Shown here: positions 1-10,371 of the stretch, one piece after another | How the letters are laid out: every line of letters starts with the position of its first letter | Position numbering within the stretch: the first letter of the stretch is position 1 | Assembly (NCBI RefSeq): GCF_012489685.1 | Contig: NC_080043.1 | Location: forward strand, 68,441,920 to 68,505,919 | Source: Lotus japonicus | Taxonomy: Eukaryota > Streptophyta > Magnoliopsida > Fabales > Fabaceae | Length of the DNA stretch: 64,000 nt | Direction of reading: 5' to 3' | Position numbers and translations under genes: made by a program | Notes under the pieces: generated by a model | The model's database searches: none | Told to the model about the DNA's origin: nothing | What the model saw: only the letters and a program-made list of their open reading frames with translations

Positions 1-364
1 CTAACCGGTCATACCAATCATATTCAATTTGTCCTGTATATAGAACTTTCTCATTCAAAATAATACTTCAATGTTTAAAGTGAAATTTTCTGGCATTTTA
101 AATCCTTCAAAAATTATGATATTTTTAACCCATAATTTATCGTTACGTCAATAAAAAAAATATAGTCCTTCAAAGAGTTTTAAATTGATAAGTAATATGT
201 AAACATGACAATTGTGTCACAAGATGAGAATTGCATCTCATATTCATTGCATGGAAAAACTCAATAGGTTTGACATCTTCACATGTAAGGATTACTATTG
301 ATCCAAGCAATATCTAACAATAATGCTTATATATGCTCTTTATATTTGTATACTTTGATACCAA
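1..364. other. AT-rich intergenic DNA
   Basis: No convincing coding frame. The stretch is strongly AT-rich. Its right end carries a sequence resembling the complement of a tRNA-Met primer site, described with the adjacent LTR. Confidence 0.6.
352..363 (-). promoter_or_regulatory. primer-binding-site-like sequence of a minus-strand retroelement
   Basis: Read on the minus strand this is TGGTATCAAAGT, matching the plant tRNA-iMet primer site TGGTATCAGAGC at 10 of 12 positions. It lies one base from the end of the short LTR at 365-442, the usual PBS spacing. Confidence 0.5.
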
Positions 365-442
365 TGTTGGGGAAATAGAATAACATAAAACATGAGATCA
401 TGTGTCAATGTGGGACCCTTTCTCACACTTCAATTCTCAACA
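365..442 (-). mobile_element. short LTR, TRIM/SMART-like
   Basis: A 78-bp block starts TGTTGGGG and ends CTCAACA on the plus strand, so it has TG...CA ends in either orientation. A tRNA-Met primer-like site abuts its left side, which places it as a 5' LTR of a minus-strand element whose body would extend leftwards. No second LTR copy was found between 1 and 364, so the rest of the element lies outside the window or is lost. The short length suggests a TRIM-type non-autonomous element. Confidence 0.45.
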
Positions 443-657
443 TTCTCCCCCTAAGAGTAGGTCACCGCCATATTATTATCCTTCCCTTAGCGGAAGCTAT
501 CAAAAATTGCACTGCAATTTGTTTCATCACTGCGCAAATAGTACACGTCACCTGACCACCACCTTGTGTCAAGAAGACTTTCAATACAAAGAGTCATTAT
601 CATGATCACATCAACCATTGACTCCGATACTATTTATAGGATTGCAACCGCGTCTGG

Positions 658-1457
658 CAGTGACGGATCCAAAAATTTTATATCGTGGGGGCAATATACA
701 AATTTTTTATCACAGCACAAAAATTTATAACATATAAATTATAAAATATCACTATTAAAGATTAAAAAAAATAGAATTCACCAAATAGTATATATGTTTT
801 ACCAACATAATATATTAGTTTGAAAGCGTGATGATTATAATAAAATTATCTTTCCCAGACCCATTTGTGGCCAAATAAAAATTGTGAATAATATGTTGTT
901 GATATATAAAACACACCTCCGTTTAAGAGATACAGGAATAGAATACAGAGAAATAAGAAATGTGATAAATGTTGTAATATGAGTGAAAAAAGGAAATAGG
1001 AAGAGAATATAAAAAGTGAAAATGAATTGAAAGAAAAAATGAAGTGTGAATAAATTAGTACTTAAAAATTGTAGTCATCTAACCTCAAAAATAAAAATAA
1101 AAGCCACAGTCATTTCAGCTACAGATACTAGACCACGGTAGCTGAGATTTGAGAAGTATATATATGTGTTGCTCTTTTTAAAAATATTGTGAGTTTGTGA
1201 CTAATTGGTTTTATTAAATAAAAAACATGGTAATCTTTTTAAGAAACATGGCAAGTTAAGTGGAACTTGAAGGGGGTACTTACTACTTACTGTAAGCTTA
1301 AAGTTCAAACTTATGATTGGATGCAATATGAGTGCGTGGGAGCATTTGTAAGTATTTGTTGGGGGCAATATATCTTAATACTAATGTTATTAATGTTTTT
1401 TATGGAAATCAGGTGGGGGCATTTGCCCCACCCTTGCCCAATGTACATCCGTCGCTG
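658..1457. mobile_element. non-autonomous hAT-type DNA transposon, 800 bp
   Basis: The terminal inverted repeats are CAGTGACGGAT (658-668) and, reverse-complemented from 1447-1457, CAGCGACGGAT, matching at 10 of 11 positions. The element is flanked by a perfect 8-bp target duplication GCGTCTGG at 650-657 and 1458-1465. An 8-bp duplication with CAG-starting ends is the hAT signature. The interior is AT-rich and has no transposase frame, so it must have been moved in trans by an autonomous relative. The perfect duplication suggests a fairly recent insertion. Confidence 0.85.
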
Positions 1458-1465
1458 GCGTCTGG

Positions 1466-2100
1466 GGCTGTTTCTTGAAAAAATATAAGATTATTGATAT
1501 ACAGACCTTTTCAAGAGTGTCAATGATTTCTTTTAAAATATTGCTTTGAAATTTCATTGGCTTCTTCTAGAGAACCACAACAAAATTTCATTTCATGATA
1601 CAATCTCATATACAATTGGATGTCCTTCAGGAACAATTAACCATGCACTAATAATTTTTCGGGCTAAAAGATCACAACTTTTGTAGAGTGAAGGATGTTA
1701 TTCCAGTTGCAGCCTCCCTTGTATTTATAATATTATGTTAAGAGTTTTGAACAAGTATACATGTGGGTCGGGCTCATGACTTCCTACCTTATAACCTAGA
1801 TGAGCATCTAAATATTCATAACAGCATGAACAATATTTTTCTGTTGATAATGACGCATAACTACAAGCAAATGTTGTAATTCTCATGTAAACACAAACAA
1901 TATAACATTATATCAAGGTTAGTGCAAACAAACACTCTGTAAAATGCACTTATACACGAATAAGAACCACACAAGCAAAAGAAAGACATTATTATTGAGC
2001 CAAAAAAACTCCTTTAGCAATTCGATTACGTGATATCTTTTCTATAACTGATTATTTCAACAAGTCAACTTTTCAATTATATAAACCAAAAGTAAGTTAA
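1466..2100. other. AT-rich intergenic DNA
   Basis: No open frame of note, no repeat boundary and no RNA gene were recognised. Confidence 0.5.
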
Positions 2101-3511
2101 ATGAATTACCTCAATGAGGTACCTTGAAGCCCAAATATGATCACCAGCTTCAATGCCTACACTACAAACTTGATACTCCCACTACAATGTAATTCACAGA
2201 AAAGCATTTAAAAATATTAGTTCATATATTCATAAGCGTTAAAACAAAGGAAACAACTTGTTGGGAGTGGTTAACCGTGGTTGACCAATCCGTGTGATTG
2301 ATGTAATCGGCGAGGTCCCCACCACCACAATACTTCAAAACAAGGTGAGTCTCTGCTGAAAGTTCAAAAACATGAAAAAACCATCACGAGACTCAAATGC
2401 TGACATGACGGACTCAATCCAATGGGTGTACCCTATTTGGAACCTAGAAGGAGTAACAGGTCCACGTTCATTCCAATTAACCACGAATGGAAATTTGAAC
2501 CCATGAGATGCATCATCATACAGTCCATACTGAGCGATGTTTTTTTCGTATGGAACTGTGGATATGTTGCAGGGATCAGAAATCTGGAGACATGCCGGAG
2601 GGAGCACAAAACTTGTTGGTTTATTGCTACGAAACGAAGCATCGAACGTAGAAAACTAGAGACATGGGAGCACAAAGCTCGTTATCTTATAACAAATATG
2701 AGCATGGAACGTGGTGGTTCAGGGCTTCCAAGAGAGTTCAGAAAATGGAAGACGAGGGGCAGATAAGATCGTGGAAGGGGGGGGGGGCACAACGACGAGT
2801 GTTTTTTCGATATTTTGAAGAAGAATAAAAAGAAGAAGATGTAGAGGCAGATAATGAACTTGGATCCTCATATTGCACATCAGCATTTGGGTAATCGTAG
2901 TAATCCATAAACCTTTTTATTTTATAGAAGTCGACCATCAACATTGCATTCGTAGGAACAATCCGCAATCGAAGGTCTTTTAAAGATGTATATGGTATAA
3001 TTACCAACTTGATACTCCCACTGCAATGTAATTCACAGAAAAGTAGTTAAAAACATGAGTTCATATATTAATAAGCCTTAAAATAAAGGAAACAACTTGC
3101 AGGGAATGGAACAACATGAATCCCCACCACCACAATACTTCAAAACAAGGTGAGTCTCTGCTGAAAGTTCAAAAACATGAAAAAACCATCACGAGACTCT
3201 AATGGTGACACGACAGACTCTCCTTCATTTTCACTATTTGCATCGTCACCAGTCTGTGCTTTTTCTCTTTCACTCCCAACAGCAGCAGATGGTACACCAC
3301 CAAAGAGCAGAAAATATTGTTCGTCCATAATTTTATATGCTGCAATGTACCTTTGGTGTGCAAGAAGGCGAGCAACAACTGCTCGAGCAATCTTATATGC
3401 AGCTGCATCGACTCTTGATGTATGCTGACTTGTCAGGGGCGTCTTCAGGATATCCCATTGTTGTTTATCCCGTATTGCACAGCTTCCCTCAAATGCTTTG
3501 TTTCCTCATCC
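2101..3511 (-). pseudogene. degenerate, internally duplicated gene-like fragments
   Basis: Several short minus-strand frames look like exon remnants. At about 2355-2290 a kinase-like stretch, LVLKYCGGGDLADYI, follows a plausible splice acceptor (TTTCAG, ending at 2356); it resembles the hinge region of Ser/Thr kinases of the ATG1 type. Other frames (2738-3007, 2335-2607, and 3140-3450 with DEQYFLLFGG) were not recognised. The sequence at 2163-2420 recurs at about 2999-3240, and 2400-3005 recurs at about 45955-46566 in the same orientation, clearly diverged but alignable by eye. Stops and frameshifts break every copy. It could be a decayed tandem gene family or a transposon carrying captured exons. 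This locus continues at 45331. Confidence 0.35.
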
Positions 3512-3516
3512 AAGGT

Positions 3517-4242
3517 TGTAACACCCCGATTTCCGGATGTCACTTTAGTAACCAAAAATAAACTTTATGCGGAAAACAGGTAATTTTTTTCGTTTGATTC
3601 CTTTTAATAAAGCGATAGGAAATAAAGACAGAACCCAACACTAACTAACCAATATACAAATATATACACGTGTACAGCCTCAGCTGCACTCCCACGTCAC
3701 GCGCACTCACAGTGACTCCAAAGTAGTGTGCCCGTAGGCAAATATATATACAGACCCAGAAGTTTGAGTGAGAAAGTCATAAGTACAATCCACTAAGAGA
3801 AATGTCGGCCTCAAAATGGCCTAAGCAAAGACCCCTACAGTCCGACTGACTCACTGTGATCCCTCAATAAGAGAACCACACGAAAAGCCATGCATCGGAA
3901 ACTTACCCTGTCCCAAAAGTAAGACGAATCAGAGCTCTACACAAAATATGACGCCTGCCTAAACCTACCCTTCCAGTACCGAGTCCACAGCGAACTGAAG
4001 TTGGCAAGTTGAAGCTCAGCTCCATGCGTCGTAAAACTCCTTTCATCAGACGCCCACACTCGTCAGTACGGTCCTCCAACTCAAACCTGATCCCCCCCGA
4101 GGGAGAGACCGTCGAAACCCAATCCACCGTCGACGTCTGGCAGCAGGCCGACCGCCCAAACACAAACATGAAACCAAAGCCAAGGCGCTAGGGTCAACTC
4201 ACGGAAATAAGTAGATATACACTCAACATGTGACAAGGGTAT

Positions 4243-4244
<2 letters not shown>
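3517..4244 (-). mobile_element. solo gypsy LTR (minus strand), 3' part
   Basis: The left end TGTAACACCCC is the complement of the LTR terminus ...GTGTTACA. AAGGT at 3512-3516 is repeated at 45326-45330, just past the other end of the LTR. No internal region or second LTR exists, so this is a solo LTR left by LTR-LTR recombination. It is a diverged relative (roughly 85-90% by eye) of the gypsy-1 LTR. It is interrupted at its TA-rich tract by the EPRV cluster and resumes at 42494. Confidence 0.88.
3903..4169 (-). CDS. LTR-encoded small protein, copy with internal deletion
   Basis: An 88-residue frame related to the 108-residue frame at 10815-11141. It shares the start MFVFGRSACCQ, the PSGGIR block and the RMELSFNLP block. 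Compared with the gypsy-1 copy it lacks 25 consecutive codons, including the HRATY segment, so the deletion is in frame. Most substitutions here change amino acids (for example MADW has become TVDW), as expected of a decaying copy in an old solo LTR. Function unknown; expression not shown. Confidence 0.4.
   Translation of the reverse strand: MFVFGRSACCQTSTVDWVSTVSPSGGIRFELEDRTDECGRLMKGVLRRMELSFNLPTSVRCGLGTGRVGLGRRHILCRALIRLTFGTG

Positions 4245-4279
<35 letters not shown>
4245..4279. repeat. (TA)n microsatellite at left EPRV boundary
   Basis: A pure AT/TA run joins LTR sequence on its left to viral sequence starting AGCCTGAGTAATGG on its right. In the uninterrupted gypsy-1 LTR the same place is a TA-rich tract (about 10717-10745). 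A matching run lies at the right edge of the virus cluster, 42465-42493. Confidence 0.9.
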
Positions 4280-4280
<1 letters not shown>

Positions 4281-4281
4281 C

Positions 4282-6672
4282 CTGAGTAATGGACCAATCT
4301 TTTTCAATTGCTTCCCAGATCTAACTGTTAGTCTGGAAGATAAAAACATCCTTGATGTCCTCTTCCTAAATATCAAGCTTCACGGCCTTGATATGAAAGA
4401 AGATTCCATTCCTATCTCTTTGATTTACAGGGTTCAATACAAGGTAATGAACTCTATCAAATCTTATTTCTTGCGAACCAATTGTGAGAAATCTGGAGAA
4501 ACTACCCTCTTCCTCACAGATTATGATAAGGCCAATGTTATTGTGCCCAAAACCATCCAATGGAGTGATATCACCCTTCCAGAGAAATGGTCTTTGGAAA
4601 AGGCTACTCCAGCCCAACCTGCTGAAACTCCTGAGTTTCGTGAAATCATCCAACACCAATCTGGCCAAGTAGATCTCATCTTTGATAGGAGAAATTCTTT
4701 CTCTATCCCTAGATCTATTAGGACATCCTCTGATTTCCAATCTGCCATGTCCAGAAGATCTTTTTCTATGACTAGAAGGAACCAACCCGAGTCTGGTGCT
4801 CGACCCTCCCTCTCTCATGACGGATCTACTATCCATTTGGCTGGATATGTCAATACCACTCCTGTCAAGACTACCTATGACAAGGGTGATGAAGATCATC
4901 AATCCAACTTATCTCCAACGTATTCTTCTCTAGAAACCCCTGGAGAAACTTCTGATTTCATTGGAGCAATCACTACTGAATTTGTCATCGACAAAGAAAG
5001 TATCAAAGCAGATTTCTACTCTGACAAATGGACTAAGCAAAGAAAATGGTTCTTTGCAAAGTATCAGGGTGAAAAGAGAAAGAAGATCCAAGAAAAATTC
5101 TACGGGTTCCTTGAAAAAACCCAGCAAAACATCTTTTTTTTTGAATGGTTTCAAGATTATGCCAACAAGAATTGGAAATCTTACCCCTTCCAAATTGACA
5201 TGGTTAAATGGCAGCATAAAGATGGAAAAGAAACCCTTTCTAAACTGCCACCTAAAACTCCTTTCCTTCTTAAAGGAGCTCAATCTACACCTGTCTTGGC
5301 TTCTCCCTTCAAGACTAGGGAAGAAGAAGGTGAGGTCACCAGTAAGGACATCAAAGACCTCATGGAACAGGCCAATTATACCAATAAGTATCTTCAAACT
5401 CTTGGAGAATCTCAGACTCATGATGATTCTGCTAGAAAAGGAAAAGGAAAGGTCAAGACTGAACCCTCTTCCCCAGATCTTGATATCCCTAAAGGGTGTC
5501 AACTGGAGAAACCTTTATTCAAACCTTTCCAAATCAGTAACCGATCTAGGCACTCAGCTCAATCCCTTCGTGCCAAGAATGAATCTGATAATGAGCTTCT
5601 TCAGAAAGTTGTGGAACAACTGAAGCTTCTCAATCAAGTGATCCCTGAAACCCCGACTCAGGAAACTCCTACTCCGGAGGCAGTTTCTAATCCTACTGTC
5701 TCTGCTCCTGCTCCTCCAAAAACTCGGACTTCTACTCGTAATGCCTCTACTTCTTTAAACAATATTGAAGATGGTAAGGTTGAGTCTGATTCTGATATCC
5801 AATCTGTCAAGAGTATTCCTATCAACGCTGTTAATCACAATTCTAGGAATCAGTGGAGAAAAGAAACCAAACTCTATTATCCTAGAGCTACTGCTCCTGA
5901 TCTCCTTTTAGAAGAATCTTCAAACTTCAAAAGCTTCAGTGCCAACAATGTCTATGAATGGAATATTGATGGTGAAAACGAGTATGGCATCACCAAAATC
6001 CTCCAAAATATGACTATGGTAGCCACTGCCTATGTTACCGCCAATAGTTGTCCTGAATCTCTTATTGTCGAAGTCTTGGTTGCTGGTTTCTGTGGCCAGC
6101 TCAAAGGTTGGTGGGATAATTATCTCACTGAAGACGAGAAGAATCAGATCTTGACTGCTATCAAGACTGATGAAGAAGGTAATCCTATCATTGAAGATGG
6201 CAAATTCATTCCTGATGCTGTCAACTCCTTAATCTTCACTATAGCCCAACATTTTGTTGGAGATCCTTCCCTCATCAAGGATAGATCTGGTGATCTTTTG
6301 TCCAATCTTAAGTGTAAATCTTTGGGTGATTTTAGATGGTATAAGGATACCTTCTTGACCAGAGTCTACACCCGTGAAGACAGCCAACAAGCCTTCTGGA
6401 AAGAGAAGTTCCTGGCAGGTCTTCCTAAATCTTTTGGCGACAAAGTTCGGGAAAAACTAAGAAGCCAAAATCCGGGGGGAGAAATCCCGTATCACACCCT
6501 TAGTTATGGACAGCTTATTGCTATCATTCAAAGAGTTGCTCTCAAAATCTGTCAGGATGACAAAATCCAACAGCAACTCACTAAGGAAAAGTCTCAAAAT
6601 CGCAGGGATTTGGGTACTTTCTGCGAACAATTTGGAATTCAAGGTTGTCCCAAGAAACCTAAACCTATGTAA
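4282..6672 (+). pseudogene. EPRV ORF1 fragment: movement protein C-part and coat region
   Basis: The frame is open from the left insertion edge (4282) with no initiator of its own. It enters inside the movement-protein core (blocks FFNCFPDLTVSLEDKN and LFLNIKLHG), so the N-terminal part, about 170 residues by comparison with 25401-28697, is missing. It then runs through the Ser/Pro-rich linker and coat domain (WWDNYLTEDEKNQ, FRWYKDTFLTRVYTREDSQ). At about 6666, just before the zinc knuckle, coat sequence is joined to intergenic sequence, giving an artificial Met and a TAA. Protease, RT and RNase H are absent from this copy. It cannot make either mature protein in full. Confidence 0.88.
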
Positions 6673-6857
6673 TATATTTCCTCCAGTTTTATTATTCTGT
6701 TTATGGAAGGCTGAGCCTCCTGTTTTAATTCCTGTCTTTTAATTTCTGCATTTTAAATTTCTGCTAGAAGCCCCTCCGTGGTGGCGTCCTACTTCTCTTG
6801 TTAATCCTCATCTCATCCCCCTCCTTCTGCTTCCGACCCCCTCTTGGTATCAGAGCC
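6667..6857 (+). promoter_or_regulatory. displaced EPRV intergenic fragment ending at the primer site
   Basis: Matches the last part of the viral intergenic region (compare 7816-7967 plus 19283-19321) and ends with TGGTATCAGAGCC at 6845-6857, the tRNA-Met primer site that marks the genome origin in caulimovirids. It is fused to coat sequence on the left and scrambled sequence on the right, so it is not in a working position. Confidence 0.8.
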
Positions 6858-6908
6858 AAATTGGTTTATGTAATATAGCTTTTGTAACCTATGTTTATGT
6901 AATATATT
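6858..6908 (+). other. scrambled EPRV junction
   Basis: About 50 bases built from shuffled pieces of viral sequence: AAATTGGTTT (as in ORF2), then TATGTAATATAGC and a copy of the intergenic stretch TTGTAACCTATG, before ORF2 sequence begins at about 6909. Short shared words at each join point to microhomology-driven end joining. Confidence 0.6.
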
Positions 6909-7471
6909 TCCAAATTGGTTTCACTCTTGGTGGGATTTCTTTGGACCTACTACGGAAATCTTTCCCTCTGAAGTTCTTGAGGGTTACAATCATTTTTTAA
7001 AAGCATTGGAATAAAGATTTAAACAATTATCCTGATTGTTTGAATTTTTACACAATCTTTTCCCTTTCTTGGGTATTTGCCTGGCGTTATGGTCTCAAGA
7101 CAAAAGCCCAACCAATTCTCCACAAGCAACCCTTAATCAAATGGTGGAAGGTCTTTGATGCTTCCAAAGCTCATAAGGAGAATGTCAATCAGTGGTTTAA
7201 GTCTAACCAAAAGTACCTTAAGCATGCCAATCCGCAATCTAGTCTCTTGCTCAATCAAAAGGTCCACATCACAGCGGCCCTTGCAGGAGCTTCAACAGAA
7301 GAAGACTTGCTGAAGAATCTCCAAACAGCTCTGCAATTATTGAAAGAAAAAGAGCCAAAGGAGCAGGCCTCATCCTCAAAGGCCCCTCAGCAGAAAACTT
7401 CCTCACAATCTTCTTTCGGGTCAGATCTTATCCCGGAAACACTGGAATCAAGTGAAGATGACTTCTGCTAA
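6909..7471 (+). pseudogene. EPRV ORF2 C-terminal fragment
   Basis: Matches the last 190 or so codons of the viral ORF2 (compare 29636-31057). The N-terminal half is missing. An extra A in the run at about 6999-7003 shifts the frame relative to all other copies; the original frame resumes from about 7040 and ends with the acidic tail ESSEDDFC before TAA at 7471. It is a non-functional remnant. Confidence 0.85.
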
Positions 7472-7967
7472 AGCTTTGTCGTCTTTTATCATTATGTTTT
7501 GTAATAATTCAATCTCAATTATTGTATTCCACTGTAGCAACAGTAGAACTTTTTACTGTAGCAAATAGTGCCCGTCAAATAGTACCGTCTACCGGAACTA
7601 TTCAACCGGAACTATTCAAACAGTGACCAAATTTTTTCTTTAAATAGGCATCTTCTGAGCTTTGTTAATCAGAGTTTGGCATAGCCTAGATAGAGAGTTA
7701 TAGAGAGAGAAAACACTGAGAGTCCTTCTGTAAGTTCTCTTTCAGTTTTCCTTTCTTCAATCTTTTCAGTTTTTTAGTTTTTTAAATTTCAGTTTTTGTA
7801 ACCTATGTTTATGTAATATATTTCCTCCAGTTTTATTATTCTGTTTATGGAAGGCTGAGCCTCCTGTTTTAATTCCTGTCTTTTAATTTCTGCATTTTAA
7901 ATTTCTGCTAGAAGCCCCTCCGTGGTGGCGTCCTACTTCTCTTGTTAATCCTCATCTCATCCCCCTC
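7472..7967 (+). promoter_or_regulatory. EPRV intergenic region with promoter
   Basis: Non-coding stretch between ORF2 and the primer site, cut by gypsy-1 and resumed at 19283. It holds the TATA-like box TTTAAATAG at 7639-7647. Upstream are paired short direct repeats: CTGTAGCAA twice (about 7531-7566) and CCGGAACTATTCAA twice (about 7592-7620), as in enhancer regions of caulimovirid promoters. By family analogy it drives the terminally redundant pregenomic RNA. The same region recurs at 25233, 29119, 33490 and 37845. Confidence 0.75.
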
Positions 7968-8658
7968 TGTAAGACCTGGATTTTCAGAACAAGCTAGTTT
8001 CCGACTCACGCGTAGAATCAGTGTAAGCGTGACAGGAGTTTGACATTTGAGGAAGATTAATGAAGAAGAAAGTTCAGGAATTGCTTGAGGAATGTTGCGT
8101 AGTTGTTTTCGGAGTTAGTGCGAGTCGTCTGCACACTTGCCTTAGGGCGAGCGTGTCCAGAATAGACTATTTCGCTCTTAAAGCAACGTTTTGAGTGAGA
8201 TTTCGAACTCTCGGAAAATTTAAAGATTCTCTTTATTTTTCCATCGACCAGCGTTTCATTTCGGAACTCTGGACTGTACGCACGATAGGTTTCACTTTTC
8301 GGATGTCCGCCGACGCTAATTTCTTTGCTTCGAAACCCTATTTTCGAGCAATGGATGAAGACTTTTTCTATTCGGGACTTCTAACGAAGATTCCGTCCAT
8401 GTTGCCAGACTTGTTTCGACGTTTCCAATCTTTCTTCAGTTGGAAGTTTTGTCGTTTGAGCATCACAGCAAAAAGTAGTTTTTCGGGGCAGATTAACCGA
8501 CACCGCTTTTGAGTTTTTCGATATCGTTTTTCCCAAATCCTAGATATTTGTTTTGAGTTCTGGAATTCTGACGCCAGAATCTCTCTTAGAATTTCTCGGT
8601 GATCGTGCTGCAAAAATCGGAATCGCGAAATTTTCATTTTCCCGCGATTTCACCCGCC

Positions 8659-8667
8659 TATAAATAG
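8659..8667 (+). promoter_or_regulatory. TATA box, gypsy-1 5' LTR
   Basis: TATAAATAG at about offset 690 of the LTR. The same kind of box occurs at the matching place in all LTRs of the window, the best evidence for the U3/R boundary. Confidence 0.75.
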
Positions 8668-10129
8668 CGCGAAAAAGCAAAATCCTCTCATTTTCTTTCC
8701 ATTTGTGGCTGATTTCGTGGGGAGCAAGGGGGGAGGGGATTTCCGCGAAAACTTGACCAATCTTCGTGCAGTTCGTCCCTACTTCTAGGTATCGAGGTAA
8801 CTATCATGAATCCTGCCTCTGATTTCTGTTTCTGCTGAGTTTCTGAAGTCGTTTCTGTGCTCTAAGTTTTGAGCTTTTTCTAAAATTGTCCGATTTCTCT
8901 GATTTCTCGCTTGGGTTATGTTCCTTATGTTCCCCTGAGTCTAAAACCTCTGTCAGTAAACTCTGATTGCGATTCAGTTGTCCAGGATCTGAAAAATTGA
9001 CTCAAAACTCTTTTTGTCTCACATTTCGAAACTTTATTGTCGAAAAGACTTAATCTGACTTCGTGCCTTTAGGATTTGTTGTCACGGATATCATGAGGAT
9101 CGTTGCTGTCAAATTTGTTTTCAGAACTGATAACTTTGAAGTTTTGAGCCTTTATTTTGGACCAAAATGCCCCTGCGTAGTCGTATTTCGGCCCGATTGT
9201 CCGAAAATTGTTCTGACAGTTTCTTTGCCTTAGTTTTACCCTAAAACTACCTTGTAAACTGATTTGATCGAAGAAAAAGAGCCGAAGCCCTTTTCTCCTT
9301 ATGGCCGTGGGTTTTTCCTAAGGGGAGGGGAGTTTTTCGTTTTCGAAAACTTGTCCTTTCGTACCCGTTTGTCGTATTCTGAAGCTTTGATGCTTTGTCT
9401 ATCGTTTATGTATTGTATTGCGATCGAACTAATCGATTTTGTGTGGATTCTGCTTTGTTTTTCCTCCGAGGTTCAGTTGAAGGAACTTTGGAAGTTTCAA
9501 GGCATTCCTGTGAAGGAGATTTGATTTGCGAAGCTGGATCAGCTCGAGGTTAGGGCAACTTACTATATATTAGCTATGACTGCATGATAGGCGTCGATAA
9601 ATTCGACTTATGTTTTATCTGATGTTGTTTTTGATGATGAGTTGATGTTATGATGCTTTTCCATACTTGTGATGTTGTGCTTTTGTTGGATTGAGCGTTT
9701 TGACGCAATTTCGGAGTGGAGATTCATTGAGCTGGTGATCTTTGATATTTCGGGTTGGATGAACAACCCTAGGCAAGTCCAAATGTGGGGTTTGAGACTT
9801 AGCCATATGTTGGAATTCTTAGACTTTCCCCGGGAAATGTATTTTGGGTGGTTGATCTTTGAAAACTTAGAATGATAGAGCTTTGAAAAACTAAAGACTT
9901 GGGAAACTTAGACTTTGAGAAATAAACTCATAACTTGACTAATTCGAATTGAAACAATTTTTATTAACGTTTAAGCATAGGAGAACTGAAGGGGAAAATA
10001 TTTACGAAAGACGGGGAAAAGTCGACTTTGTTGTGGGTTTGGAGAGTTATCGGAATTGGGGGAAGCCACTAAGGTGAGCTATGGTGATGATTGAAAGTCA
10101 CCGAGTACTCTAGTACTCTTGGGGAGTGT

Positions 10130-10285
10130 TGTGGAGCCGTGTTGTATTGACCGACACCTAGTGCTCTTGTTGTTTGGGCTGTGTTGTATTGACCGACACT
10201 AGACCCTTGTGTATTCTGTGGATGGAGTTGTGTTGTATTGACCGACACTTACTCCGAGTTGTGTTGTATTGACCGACACTAACTC
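10130..10285 (+). repeat. hairpin array 1 (GTGT...ACAC units), gypsy-1 5' LTR
   Basis: Four copies of GTGTTGTATTGACCGACAC, each a hairpin through GTGT/ACAC. Flanking bases extend the pairing differently in each copy, for example GGAGT with ACTCC and GAGTT with AACTC. The copy in the 3' LTR is at 17873-18028 and a six-unit version is in the minus-strand solo LTR (42912-43178). Confidence 0.8.
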
Positions 10286-10371
10286 ATGGGTTTGTTGAGA
10301 TTGGGTTGTGAGCTAAACACTTTCGTGGTAAGGACGATTCGTTGTTTGGCTAACCACGTTGCATTCAATCG

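Noticed and set aside
402..605. 67-residue plus frame near the left edge
   Set aside because: It overlaps the short LTR and AT-rich DNA; no motif and no repeat support.
4194..4376. 60-residue minus frame with Tyr-Ile repeats
   Set aside because: It is translated TA microsatellite across an insertion junction.
4394..4902. Antisense frames opposite EPRV ORF1 and ORF2 (several of 75-193 residues)
   Set aside because: They recur only because the sense genes recur, and have no recognisable protein features.
8195..8512. 105-residue plus-strand frame in the gypsy-1 LTRs
   Set aside because: No similar protein frame in the other LTR families and no recognised motif; it overlaps the U3 promoter region.
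8368..8637. 89-residue antisense frame in the gypsy-1 LTR, also open in the solo LTR (44656-44925)
   Set aside because: The frame is unbroken in both, but most differences change the amino acid and it lies upstream of the TATA box. It looks like chance openness of similar DNA, unlike the frame at 10815-11141.
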